A stretch of DNA of 64,000 bases from Clostridium sp. (GTDB taxonomy: Bacteria; Bacillota; Clostridia; Lachnospirales; Lachnospiraceae): contig JAETQD010000002.1 in assembly GCA_021770825.1 (NCBI GenBank), positions 62,001-126,000 on the forward strand. Reading direction: 5' to 3'. Of this stretch, positions 52,320 through 60,616 are shown one piece after another (position 1 is the stretch's first letter; each line of letters starts with the position of its first letter). The notes under the pieces were generated by a model. That model had not been told where the DNA came from, made no database searches, and worked only from the letters and a program-made list of their open reading frames with translations. The translations under genes were made by a program, and so were the position numbers.

Positions 52320-53027
52320 TTAAATATGAAATCCCAAACTTTCCGCAAGCCTTTTCGATGCCTCATTTCCCTTCCGGATCCGCACCAGAAAACGCCCGGC
52401 CAGAAGCGTCTCCCTTCCATACTTTAAAATTGCCTCACAGCTCTCTCTGCCGTAGCCCTTTCTCCTAAAGCCAGGAAACATGTGGTAGCCCAGCTCCAGA
52501 GTTTCCGTTCCTCTTCCGTCTCCTTCCTCTGCTGTCAGAAAAAGAGTTTCCATTTCAGGATCCCCGCTCTCGTCTCCGGCCGGAACCGTAAGCCCGGCCA
52601 CCCCGGCCAGGGCCCCTGTTTTCTTTTCTACCACCGCCCAGAATCCAAATTCATAAAAGGCATACTGGTTCTTCGTGTAGGCGTAAAACTCTTCCACGGT
52701 CTGAAATCCCCGGCCGATCTTGTGCTCCCAGATCTCATCAAAGTCATCGCCGAACATCTCCCGTATCAGAAGGTGCTCCGTTTCACAGATCTTCCATGGA
52801 AGCCCCAGATGGCGTCTGGCCACCCGCTCTAAATATTCCTCCGTCAGGTCGTCTAAGTCCTCCACCACGTATCCGGCCCCGGAAAGCTCCTCCATATTCA
52901 TTCCCGGTCTCCATAAACCGACAATGGCCCCTCCGGCTGCTTTCGCAGCCAGAAGAGCCTCTTTCTCGTCCGTAATCAATATGGGGATTTCTCTCTTATT
53001 TACACAAACCATTCTGGTTTCCTTCAT
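52320..53027 (-). CDS. GNAT-family N-acetyltransferase with HAD-like N-terminal remnant
   Basis: 235 residues. The C-terminal 150 form a GNAT fold: GFWAVVEKKTGALAGVAGL, ETLELGYHMFPGFRRKGYGRES (acetyl-CoA loop R/Q-x-x-G-x-G/A as RRKGYG) and NEASKRLAESLGF. The N-terminal 85 (ILITDEKEALLAAKAAGGAIVGL, YVVEDLDDLTEEYLERVARR) look like a piece of a HAD phosphatase cap-and-tail and lack a catalytic DxD. The ATG at 53027 follows GGGAG at 6 nt. Substrate unknown. Confidence 0.8.
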   Translation of the reverse strand: MKETRMVCVNKREIPILITDEKEALLAAKAAGGAIVGLWRPGMNMEELSGAGYVVEDLDDLTEEYLERVARRHLGLPWKICETEHLLIREMFGDDFDEIWEHKIGRGFQTVEEFYAYTKNQYAFYEFGFWAVVEKKTGALAGVAGLTVPAGDESGDPEMETLFLTAEEGDGRGTETLELGYHMFPGFRRKGYGRESCEAILKYGRETLLAGRFLVRIRKGNEASKRLAESLGFHI

Positions 53028-53063
53028 AGATTTCTCCCATTTCCATTTTCCCATCCGGGATCT

Positions 53064-53582
53064 TTAGCATTTCTCCGGCTCCGGATACACTTCCCCGAAG
53101 GTCTCGGCTGTAATGGATTTGATCTTCTGCTCCTTCATGGGACGGTCACTGTAATCGGTGCGGACCTCAGCAATTTTATTTACCACATCCATGCCCTCGA
53201 TCACCTGTCCGAAAGCTGCATATTCGCCGTTTAAATACGGTGCGGACTCATGCATAATGAAGAACTGGGATCCGGCGGAGTTGGGGCTCATGGCACGGGC
53301 CATGGAAAGAACGCCGGGAGTATGTGCCAGATCATTCTGGAATCCATTGTGGGAAAACTCACCCTTGATGGAGTAGCCCGGGCCGCCCATACCGTTTCCG
53401 TTGGGGCATCCTCCCTGGAGCATAAAGCCCTTGATCACACGGTGGAAAATCAGTCCGTCATAAAAGCCCTTATTCACCAGGCTTAAAAAGTTATTGACCG
53501 TGTTGGGAGCCACCTCCGGATAAAGCTCTGCCTTTATCAAATCTCCGTTTGCCATCTCAATTGTAATTACTGGATTTTTCAT
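53064..53582 (-). CDS. Peptidyl-prolyl cis-trans isomerase, cyclophilin type
   Basis: 172 residues, one cyclophilin domain: IFHRVIKGFMLQGGCPNGNG holds the catalytic Arg-Phe region, then GVLSMARAMSPNSAGSQFFI and AAFGQVIEGMDVVNKIA. No signal peptide, so cytosolic. It speeds proline isomerisation in folding. A TATAAT at 53613-53618 (minus strand) overlaps a small palindrome, ACAGG-n-CCTGT. Confidence 0.95.
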   Translation of the reverse strand: MKNPVITIEMANGDLIKAELYPEVAPNTVNNFLSLVNKGFYDGLIFHRVIKGFMLQGGCPNGNGMGGPGYSIKGEFSHNGFQNDLAHTPGVLSMARAMSPNSAGSQFFIMHESAPYLNGEYAAFGQVIEGMDVVNKIAEVRTDYSDRPMKEQKIKSITAETFGEVYPEPEKC

Positions 53583-53646
53583 TTCATGGATCTCCTTTGC
53601 TTTTCTATCCCAATTATACAGGACCTGTCAGAAGATGTCCACCCCT

Positions 53647-54429
53647 TTATTCTGCGGAAACCAGCGCAAACTCTACACTTATGTTGGCCGTTACCTGCAT
53701 CTCACCGGGCATCACACCCATATCCATACTTCCGGCCGCCGACTCTGCTGCAGCCATTTTTCTGATATTTCCCATTTCAGCGGAAATATATCTTCCGTAC
53801 TGGCCGTTATTGTACTCTTCAATCGCAATCACATCACCCAGCTTCTTCCCGCTGGCCGCTGTCAGGGCCTCGGCTTTTCCTCTGGCTGATTCCATCGCCT
53901 TTGTGAGGGCCTCTGCGTAGGCCTCATCATACTGGCTGGAGAAATAGGAAACCGAATAGATCTCATTGGCTCCGGACTCCACGCCCTTGGTCAGCATGGC
54001 TCCCACCTGGTCCATGGGAATATCCGTTACGGTCACCTGAGTCCGCATCTCATAACCGATCAGTTCCTGTTTGTTTCCGCTCCAGTCGTATCTGGGGTCC
54101 AGAGAAAAGCCTGATGTTCTGATGGACTTGTCCTCAAAGCCCTGGGCCTTTAAATATTCCAGAAGCTGGTTTAATTTTTCCGTATTCTCCTGCTGGCATT
54201 TTACGGCATCTTCATTTTCTGTGGTAATTCCGTATACGACCTCCGCCATGTCAGGAACCACTTCCACGGTTTCTGAAGCGCTCAGGGAAATTTTAGGTTC
54301 ATCGGCCACATTCTTTACCTGTATCACATCCGGTACGGAACTGAAGGTATTCCCTGAGGAACAGGCTGATAACATCAGACTGCCTGCCACAATACATCCA
54401 AGCGCCATAAAACTAATTCTTTTTTTCAT
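53647..54429 (-). CDS. SIMPL-domain (DUF541) lipoprotein
   Basis: 260 residues with lipobox LSAC (Cys23) and a SIMPL domain: ISLSASETVEVVPDMAEVVYGI, CQQENTEKLNQLLEYLKAQGFEDKSI, IRTSGFSLDPRYDWSG and EALTKAMESARGKAEALTAASGKKLG. Family members sit outside the membrane; roles proposed for homologues include envelope stress tolerance, but the mechanism is unknown. The ATG at 54429 follows GAGGAGG. The promoter region shares an 11-mer with the two-component operon at the left end. Confidence 0.88.
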   Translation of the reverse strand: MKKRISFMALGCIVAGSLMLSACSSGNTFSSVPDVIQVKNVADEPKISLSASETVEVVPDMAEVVYGITTENEDAVKCQQENTEKLNQLLEYLKAQGFEDKSIRTSGFSLDPRYDWSGNKQELIGYEMRTQVTVTDIPMDQVGAMLTKGVESGANEIYSVSYFSSQYDEAYAEALTKAMESARGKAEALTAASGKKLGDVIAIEEYNNGQYGRYISAEMGNIRKMAAAESAAGSMDMGVMPGEMQVTANISVEFALVSAE

Positions 54430-54769
54430 AATACAAACCTCCTCAAACTGAATTACCATTTTCTGTTAAAGCCATTGTAGCAGAGAATCCTTTCTTCCCG
54501 TATACTTTTCTCTTACGTTTTCTTAACTGAAACTTTAAAAATCGCAAAGGATGTTTTCGCCTGCCTCCGGCCGCCCGTTCATAATTTGTTCAAATTCTTT
54601 TCAAAATTCTTTTACACAATCCACATGATTTCTTCATCTTTACCTTTTATTATATAACCATAAACAGAGAAACATCCGATGCGATGCTGCTTATAAGATT
54701 TTTTTCATAATACTCGGGCTGATAAGTATTTATCAGCTCTCCTCCCTTTTTCAAATAATCATTTTGTTG
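54430..54769. other. 340-bp AT-rich intergenic region, candidate plus-strand small RNA at its right end
   Basis: No protein gene is visible. Minus-strand TACAAT at 54474-54479 may be the -10 for the SIMPL gene, with the motif AAAACGTAAGA at 54511-54521 upstream. Near the right end a perfect hairpin GCTGATAA/TTATCAGC (54718-54737) is followed by CTCTCCTCCC, which is complementary to Shine-Dalgarno sequences, and then by the terminator at 54770-54797. That layout resembles Gram-positive regulatory RNAs, but no strong promoter was found. Confidence 0.3.
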
Positions 54770-54797
54770 AAAAGAGCACCCGGCGGGGTGCTTTTTT
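54770..54797. terminator. Terminator, T-runs on both strands
   Basis: GCACCC/GGGTGC stem (54776-54781 with 54786-54791), 4-nt loop, TTTTTT on the plus strand and TCTTTTC on the minus strand. It ends the symporter gene and could also end a plus-strand transcript. Confidence 0.78.
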
Positions 54798-56116
54798 CAT
54801 GGGCGTTCCACCTTTCTGACCAGGAAAATCAATGCAGCCAGGTTGGGAATCGCCATAAATCCGTTAAAAATATCCGATACCTCCCACACTTTTTCCATGG
54901 GGCCCAGACATCCCAAAAACACGGCCGTCAGATATCCGGCCATATAAAGAAAGGAAACATCCATTCCAATGGCCTCTCCCAGGTACGTGACAGCCTGTTT
55001 CCCCATATAATACCATGCGATGATTGTGGCAAAGGCAAAAAGCGCCACGCACATGGACACCGTATATCCGCCCAGATGCCCCAGCCCCTTTGTAAAGCAC
55101 AGGCCCGTAAGCTCCGCCCCATTCCCGGAAAAAGAAAAAATCTCCTCCCCCATGGCACAGAGAATCACCACCGCCGTCAGGGTACAGCTCACTATGGTGT
55201 CAAAAAACACCTCAAACATGGCCCACTGCCCCTGGATCCCGTCCTCGGCCCGGTCGGCTCCCCCGTTTAACATGGCCATGCTGCCAAGGCCTGCTTCGTT
55301 GGAAAATACGCCCCTGGCAATTCCAAACCTCACACATTTGCTGACGCCAAAGCCTGCAATTCCCCCGGAAACACTGGAAAAGGAAAAGGCATCCTTAAAA
55401 ATCATGGCAAAAGCCGCTGGAACCTGTTCCCGGACCAAAACCATCACCGCCAGTGAAGCTGCCATATAAATTCCCGCAGACAACGGCACCATCTTTTCTG
55501 CCGTTCTCGCGATGGCTCCCACCCCTCCTGTGATGATTCGCCCGGCCAGGACGGTAAGGCCGATTCCAATAAAGAGCGGCGGCAGAGAAAAGGCAAACTC
55601 AAAGGTTTCCGAGATGGCATTGGCCTGCACCATGCTCCCCATTCCGAAGGATGCAATCATACAAAAGCCTGCATACAGGATTCCCGCCCATCTGCACGAA
55701 AGCCCCCGCTCCAGATACAGCATGGGGCCGGAAAGCCAGTTCCCCTCCCGATCCCGCCTCCGGTAGCGGATTCCAAGCTCTGTCTCCCCGTAAGCCGTTG
55801 CCATTCCAAGAAACGCCGACACCCACATCCAGAAAATAGCTCCGGGGCCTCCCGATAAAAGCGCTGTCGCCACCCCTGCAATATTGCCCGTTCCGATGGT
55901 GGCCGCCAGGGCTGTACAGGCAGATTGGAACTGGGAAATTCCCTCTCCCTTTTGTCCCCTTTCCCCTTTCAAAAGACTTCCCACAGTGGCTCTCCACCAT
56001 TTGGGAAATCCCAGGACGGCATACCCCTTAAGACGCACACTGTAAAGCACTCCCACAGCCAGAAAAAGAGCCAGCATTCCCGGCCCCCAAATCCATTCAT
56101 GAAGTACAGAAATCAT
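54797..56116 (-). CDS. Sodium:alanine/glycine symporter (AGCS family)
   Basis: 439 residues with about ten to eleven membrane helices. Signature stretches are TALAATIGTGNIAGVATAL near the N-terminus and GIARGVFSNEAGLGSMAM in the middle, both part of the Na+ and amino-acid site. Imports alanine or glycine with sodium. The ATG at 56116 follows GGGGA; a TTG four codons upstream is less likely. The gene is divergent from the phospholipase-like gene. Confidence 0.94.
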   Translation of the reverse strand: MISVLHEWIWGPGMLALFLAVGVLYSVRLKGYAVLGFPKWWRATVGSLLKGERGQKGEGISQFQSACTALAATIGTGNIAGVATALLSGGPGAIFWMWVSAFLGMATAYGETELGIRYRRRDREGNWLSGPMLYLERGLSCRWAGILYAGFCMIASFGMGSMVQANAISETFEFAFSLPPLFIGIGLTVLAGRIITGGVGAIARTAEKMVPLSAGIYMAASLAVMVLVREQVPAAFAMIFKDAFSFSSVSGGIAGFGVSKCVRFGIARGVFSNEAGLGSMAMLNGGADRAEDGIQGQWAMFEVFFDTIVSCTLTAVVILCAMGEEIFSFSGNGAELTGLCFTKGLGHLGGYTVSMCVALFAFATIIAWYYMGKQAVTYLGEAIGMDVSFLYMAGYLTAVFLGCLGPMEKVWEVSDIFNGFMAIPNLAALIFLVRKVERP

Positions 56117-56148
56117 GATGTTCCCCAATATTTTCTTTCTATGTTTTA

Positions 56149-56177
56149 TTCCATTTTCCCGTAAGATATGCTATACT
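56149..56177 (+). promoter_or_regulatory. Probable promoter of the phospholipase C-like gene
   Basis: Plus strand: weak -35 TTCCAT (56149-56154), 17-nt spacer, TATACT (56172-56177). The in-frame ATG at 56168 would lie before the start of transcription, which argues for a start further downstream. Confidence 0.45.
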
Positions 56178-56218
56178 ATAAAGACAGAATTGATTTAAAC
56201 GCAAAGGAGCTGATACCT

Positions 56219-57214
56219 CTGCCTGGATTTACTACCCACTATCTGTTCGGCGTGAAAGCCTACAACGATCTGCCGAATATTTACTTAAAACACGTAATTT
56301 CCAAGTATCGCTGGCTTTATCAGCTTGGCCTTCAGGGACCGGATATTTTTTTCTACAACCTGCCCATACTCAGACACCGCGATTACCGGAATGTGGGTTC
56401 CCATATGCACGAAAGCCACGTGAACCTTTTCTTCCGGAACTATCTGGAGGAGCTTTCCAAAATTTCTTCCCGGCAGCAGCGGGAGCAGGCCGCTTCCTAT
56501 TACGCCGGTTACCTCTGCCACTATATCGCCGACTCCATCTGTCATCCCTACGTCTACGGACGGATTCAATATGAGACGGAGGGAAAGGGCTCCCGGTTCC
56601 ATGGTCTTCATGCGGAGCTGGAAAATGACATTGATGCCCTGCTTTTAAGGAAGTTCAAAAATAAAAAACCTTCCGAATTCAACCAGGCTGCAACCATCTG
56701 TTTAAACGGCCAGGAAATTCAGTTCATTTCTTCCTTCTTAAGCCGCTGCATCAACGATACCTATTATCCGATTACAGAGCATAATAACTTTCAGGTTACA
56801 GAGGGAATGGTATGCCGTTCCATTTATGCCATCCGTTTCGGCGGCCGTATTCTTTCCGATCCGGCCGGACACAAGCGAAACACCATCCGCTTTTTTGAGT
56901 CCATCTTTTTAAGGCATCCTATCGCCTCAAAAAAGCTGGTTACTGATGAACCCCCAAAGGGCGTCCGGAAAACCCTCAATATGGACCATGAGGTCTGGAC
57001 CAATCCCTGGGATAAAAGCATGGCCTCCTCGGCCTCGTTTCTGGCTCTGTACAAACAGACCTTACAGAAATGTAATATAATTTACTATCACTTAAACGTC
57101 CTTCTGGCCAATGAGGCCCCGCTTTATGAACAGAACTGGGAACCGTTCCTAGGGGAATTGGGGAACTATTCCTATCACAGCGGTTTGGACGTGGGTGGAT
57201 ATAAAAATGATTGA
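56219..57214 (+). CDS. Zinc-dependent phospholipase C-family protein, likely CTG start
   Basis: 331 residues if started at CTG 56219 (reads PGFTTHYLFGVKAY next), 9 nt after AAAGGAG (56203-56209). An ATG at 56168 is in frame but has no ribosome site and overlaps the promoter. Family segments are QLGLQGPDIFFYN, VGSHMHESHVNLF and YYAGYLCHYIADSICHPYVYGR, with the His/Asp cluster that binds zinc in this family. No signal peptide is visible, unlike secreted clostridial phospholipases C, so it probably acts inside the cell on an unknown phosphoester. Followed by the amidotransferase gene at 21 nt. Confidence 0.78.
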   Translation: MPGFTTHYLFGVKAYNDLPNIYLKHVISKYRWLYQLGLQGPDIFFYNLPILRHRDYRNVGSHMHESHVNLFFRNYLEELSKISSRQQREQAASYYAGYLCHYIADSICHPYVYGRIQYETEGKGSRFHGLHAELENDIDALLLRKFKNKKPSEFNQAATICLNGQEIQFISSFLSRCINDTYYPITEHNNFQVTEGMVCRSIYAIRFGGRILSDPAGHKRNTIRFFESIFLRHPIASKKLVTDEPPKGVRKTLNMDHEVWTNPWDKSMASSASFLALYKQTLQKCNIIYYHLNVLLANEAPLYEQNWEPFLGELGNYSYHSGLDVGGYKND

Positions 57215-57235
57215 AACAGGAAAAGGAGAACTCAA

Positions 57236-57940
57236 ATGAAACCATTAATTTTACTGACCGGCGGAACCGGCGCAGCAGCCAACGGCACACCCACCTGGGC
57301 TTTGAACCAGAACTATGCAGAAAATATCAAACGTGTAGGCGGTCTTCCGATTCTTGCTGTAAATAACGATTGTGCAGAGGAATACGCCGATCTGGCAGAC
57401 GGACTGCTTTTAAGCGGCGGTAAGGACGTTGCCACAGATCTTTATGGCCAGGAACAGAAATATGATTTCGTAATCACGGATCCCCAGCGCGATGATCTGG
57501 AATGGAAATTAATCAAAGCCTTCATTGACCGCAAGAAACCGATTTTCGGAATCTGCCGCGGCATTCAGGTATTAAACGTATACTTCGGCGGAACCCTTTA
57601 CCAGGATATTCCCGACCAGCTCGGCGGCAACCATGCGAAAGGTGTCTGCCATCCCGTAACTTTAAAGAAGGATTCCATTCTGGGCGGTCTCTTCGGCGAG
57701 TCCATGGAAATCAACAGCTACCACCATCAGGCCCTTGACGCTCTTGGAAACGGCCTTGTGGCAACCGCCTGGTCCGATTCCAACGGCCACACCATCGTAG
57801 AGGCCATCGAGCACGAATCCCTTCCGATCTGGTCCGTTCAGTGGCATCCGGAGCGCATGACAGGCCCGGTTACCAATCCTGAAAACTGTGTGGATTCCCT
57901 TCCGATCTTCCAGTATTTCGTGGACCAGTGCAGAAAATAA
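57236..57940 (+). CDS. Class I glutamine amidotransferase-like hydrolase (peptidase C26, PuuD-like)
   Basis: 234 residues. Nucleophile Cys in FGICRGIQVLNVYFGG, catalytic His/Glu in SVQWHPERM, and the extra EINSYHHQALDALG segment that marks the gamma-glutamyl-GABA hydrolase branch. Hydrolyses gamma-glutamyl amides; whether putrescine breakdown is meant is not clear, since no puu genes are nearby. AAGGAG precedes the ATG. Confidence 0.87.
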   Translation: MKPLILLTGGTGAAANGTPTWALNQNYAENIKRVGGLPILAVNNDCAEEYADLADGLLLSGGKDVATDLYGQEQKYDFVITDPQRDDLEWKLIKAFIDRKKPIFGICRGIQVLNVYFGGTLYQDIPDQLGGNHAKGVCHPVTLKKDSILGGLFGESMEINSYHHQALDALGNGLVATAWSDSNGHTIVEAIEHESLPIWSVQWHPERMTGPVTNPENCVDSLPIFQYFVDQCRK

Positions 57941-57983
57941 ATGCCAACAACTGTCTGTGTATCACAGACGTCATTCATCAAAA

Positions 57984-58020
57984 TGGGCCAGCGTCTTTAC
58001 GACACTGGCCCACTCCCTTT
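57984..58020. terminator. Bidirectional terminator
   Basis: Perfect 8-bp stem TGGGCCAG/CTGGCCCA (57984-57991 with 58005-58012). The minus-strand side is followed by TTTTG and the plus-strand side by CTCCCTTTTT. It separates the convergent genes ending at 57940 and 58037. Confidence 0.75.
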
Positions 58021-58036
58021 TTACTTTCTGTTTCAA

Positions 58037-58666
58037 TTACACTTTCTTCGGAACGTTTTCTTCCACGTCTTCCGGTCCGGCTTCCTCAGAGCTCTTGGGA
58101 ATCACAAGATCGATCTTATCTCCGGCTTTGTAGCTCTTCTCAATCATTACGGTTCCGTCTTCCTTGCTGACTGTGAGATTCAGAGCAAACTCTTCCCAAA
58201 GTCCGCCAAAGGAAGTATCATTGGAATTTAACATATCCACGCTCTGAACGGCAACGATATCATTGAACTCCTGTACCAGAGTTACCGCATAGTCCATAGC
58301 CTGCTGCTCTGTGGTATCGTTCTTAAGCACCCAGCTTAAGGTAACGGTCATGTTGTCCTCATCGGCAGTAAAATCCATCTTTACACCCTGGGGGAATCTT
58401 TCTTTATCATAAAACAGGCTGCTTGCCTCATCTCTTACCTGGTCCCATTCATAAAGGCTCTGCTCACCCAGCTCTTCATCGTCAAATACCAGGAAGTTCT
58501 CTTCTCTGGGAAGTGTCTCGTCGTCGTCCTCCAGATCTGCTAACTTAGCCGGATCCATTTCCTCCTGTCCCATGGAATCCCCGCTGTCATCCAGGCTGCT
58601 TTTTGTACATCCTGCAAGTGCCAGCACCACTAAGCCCAGCACAGCCATTCTTTTTAATAATTTCAT
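58037..58666 (-). CDS. Putative lipoprotein of unknown function
   Basis: 209 residues with lipobox LAGC (Cys20), an acidic linker (DLEDDDETLPREE) and a soluble domain of about 140 residues with alternating strands and one helix (QQAMDYAVTLVQEFNDIVAVQSVDML). It is expected on the outer face of the membrane. I do not recognise the family. Single gene with its own terminator. Confidence 0.78.
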   Translation of the reverse strand: MKLLKRMAVLGLVVLALAGCTKSSLDDSGDSMGQEEMDPAKLADLEDDDETLPREENFLVFDDEELGEQSLYEWDQVRDEASSLFYDKERFPQGVKMDFTADEDNMTVTLSWVLKNDTTEQQAMDYAVTLVQEFNDIVAVQSVDMLNSNDTSFGGLWEEFALNLTVSKEDGTVMIEKSYKAGDKIDLVIPKSSEEAGPEDVEENVPKKV

Positions 58667-58821
58667 AACTATATCCTCCTGTCATATATATGCCAATTTT
58701 GCACACTCACGTATTATAAACGATTCCTCTGGATTTTTGTAGTCCTTTTTTTAAATAATCACAAATAATTCATGAAAATGTAACATTCTCCCAGGCTTTG
58801 CCGCAGTTTTGGCACATGAAA

Positions 58822-59775
58822 TCACGGCCGATCGGCATTTTCCAGGTTTTCCGTATCCTTTACAATATAAATCGGACGGTCCTTCAGCTCCGCAAACAAG
58901 ATCGCGATATATTCCCCTATGATTCCCACAATGACAAACAACATGGCAAACATAAAGGAAATCAGCACCACAATGGTGGCATACCCGCTGGGGGCGCCGA
59001 ATTTGGCCCAGGTATAAATGGTGTAGATCATCACCAGAAGACCAAAAAACGCCACTGCACATCCGGAATAAATCCCCAGCTTAAGGGGCAGGTCCGAAAA
59101 GCAGAGGATGGTGTTGATGGAAAACCGGAACAAGCTCTTTAAGCTGTACTTGCTCTCCCCTGCAAACCGCGGTCTGGCCTCATATTCAAGGGTGGTTTTC
59201 TCAAAGCCAACGCTCTGGACATATCCCCTGAGGAAGCGGACCTTCTCCCGGTAATTGTTCCGGAGAACATCGGCCGCTGCTTTATTCATGGCGAAAAAAT
59301 CCGAGGCATTGGCCTCAAATTTCACGTCAGACAACTGGTTAATCAGCTTATAAAAGGCTGCTGAGGTAAAATTTTTAATGGCCCCCGCCGTTTTATTTCT
59401 GGTACGCACCATGCTGATGACTTCATAGCCCTGATCAAACTTTTCGATGATCCGGGGGATGCATTCCGGCGGATGCTGGAGATCTGCGTCCATGCAGATG
59501 ATGCCGCCTCCCTGTGCGTGGTCAATTCCGGCGATCATGGCCGCCTCATGGCCGAAGTTCCTGGAGAAGTTGACGATCTTTACCTGCGGATTTTCTTTTG
59601 CAAACTCCCGGAGAATCTTCAGGGACCCGTCTGCGCTTCCGTCATTGACAAATAAAAGCTCGTAGGTCCAGGGGGCCGGAAGAGCATTTAAAATCTTTCC
59701 GGTCTCCAGATAAAATTCCCTTAAGGCCAGTTCCTCATTATAAACAGACACCACAACCGAAAGCAGCTTATCCAT
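58822..59775 (-). CDS. Membrane glycosyltransferase family 2 (polyprenyl-phosphate sugar transferase type)
   Basis: 317 residues. Residues 1-225 are GT-A: LSVVVSVYNEELALREFY, LLFVNDGSADGSLKIL, ICMDADLQHPPECI (DxD-type) and KFEANASDFFAMN. Two C-terminal helices (LGIYSGCAVAFFGLLVMIYTIY and IVVLISFMFAMLFVIVGIIG) place it with the GtrB/DPM1-like enzymes that load a sugar onto a polyprenyl phosphate. It overlaps licD by 8 nt and is the last gene of the glycan operon. Confidence 0.9.
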   Translation of the reverse strand: MDKLLSVVVSVYNEELALREFYLETGKILNALPAPWTYELLFVNDGSADGSLKILREFAKENPQVKIVNFSRNFGHEAAMIAGIDHAQGGGIICMDADLQHPPECIPRIIEKFDQGYEVISMVRTRNKTAGAIKNFTSAAFYKLINQLSDVKFEANASDFFAMNKAAADVLRNNYREKVRFLRGYVQSVGFEKTTLEYEARPRFAGESKYSLKSLFRFSINTILCFSDLPLKLGIYSGCAVAFFGLLVMIYTIYTWAKFGAPSGYATIVVLISFMFAMLFVIVGIIGEYIAILFAELKDRPIYIVKDTENLENADRP

Positions 59776-60616
59776 ATATCTTTATCTCCATGTCTGAATG
59801 CTCCGGAATCTGTTTTTCCTTTGGCGGAAGCTTCATGTAATCTCCGTACACCTGCTTTAAATACGGATCCCAGCCGGCCGGAATGAAAAGCTTTGTATCC
59901 TCAAAGGGAACTTCCTTCACCTGGTCCACCCATTCCTTTTCAATCTCCACATAATAGTAGTCCGGCGCGTAGTTGCTGTAAAAATAGAGGTGCGAATGTC
60001 TGCTTCCCTTTTTGTGGTCCAGGGCCTTCCAGATCTTATGGGTCACCGGGAAGGGCACCAGCTTTCCAAGGTTGGAAAGAACGCCCACAAACAGCTTCAT
60101 GATTCCTTTATAGTCGGAATACTGGATTTTCCAGCGATGTCCCAAGGCCAGGCCGTAGACCACGCAGCGGGTGAGCTTTGTAAGGCTCTTTGCCATTTTC
60201 CCGTCCGGCAGATCGTCCACCACAAACAAATCCACCCAGAGGCGGCTGATCTTATCATCGTAAAAGGCCGTCTTTTCGGAATCCTCAAATTTCTGGCTTT
60301 TTTCGTAAATAATGCGGGGCACAAAGTCAAAAAATGCCTTTCCGCCATGGTACTCATCCGGCTCCACAAAGGACATGCTCTCCGGCAGCTCCCGTCTGGC
60401 CACCTTTGCAAACATCTCATAATTGGTCCTTGTGAACACCACATCCACATCATCATCCCACGGGATAAAGCCCTGATGGCGGATGGCTCCCAGAAGAGTC
60501 CCCGCATCCAGGGCATATTTTATTTTATATTTCCGGCAGATCCTGTCGATCTCCTTAAGCATCTTAAGGTTGGTCTCATGGACCCTGGTTAAATCAAATG
60601 ATTTTTCTGTACTCAC
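59768..60616 (-). CDS. licD: LicD-family phosphotransferase
   Basis: 282 residues with the nucleotidyltransferase-fold signature YALDAGTLLGAIRHQGFIPW followed by DDDVDVVF, the metal-binding Asp cluster of LicD proteins. Members add phosphocholine or related phospho-groups to teichoic acids and glycans. It overlaps rfbH by 4 nt and the glycosyltransferase by 8 nt, so it decorates the same polymer. No choline uptake or activation genes are seen in this window. Confidence 0.88.
   Translation of the reverse strand: MSTEKSFDLTRVHETNLKMLKEIDRICRKYKIKYALDAGTLLGAIRHQGFIPWDDDVDVVFTRTNYEMFAKVARRELPESMSFVEPDEYHGGKAFFDFVPRIIYEKSQKFEDSEKTAFYDDKISRLWVDLFVVDDLPDGKMAKSLTKLTRCVVYGLALGHRWKIQYSDYKGIMKLFVGVLSNLGKLVPFPVTHKIWKALDHKKGSRHSHLYFYSNYAPDYYYVEIEKEWVDQVKEVPFEDTKLFIPAGWDPYLKQVYGDYMKLPPKEKQIPEHSDMEIKIYG

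Noticed and set aside
58770-58817. 15-codon minus-strand reading frame with a CxxC pair after the glycosyltransferase
   Set aside because: No ribosome site and too short to support as a gene; the CxxC is probably chance.
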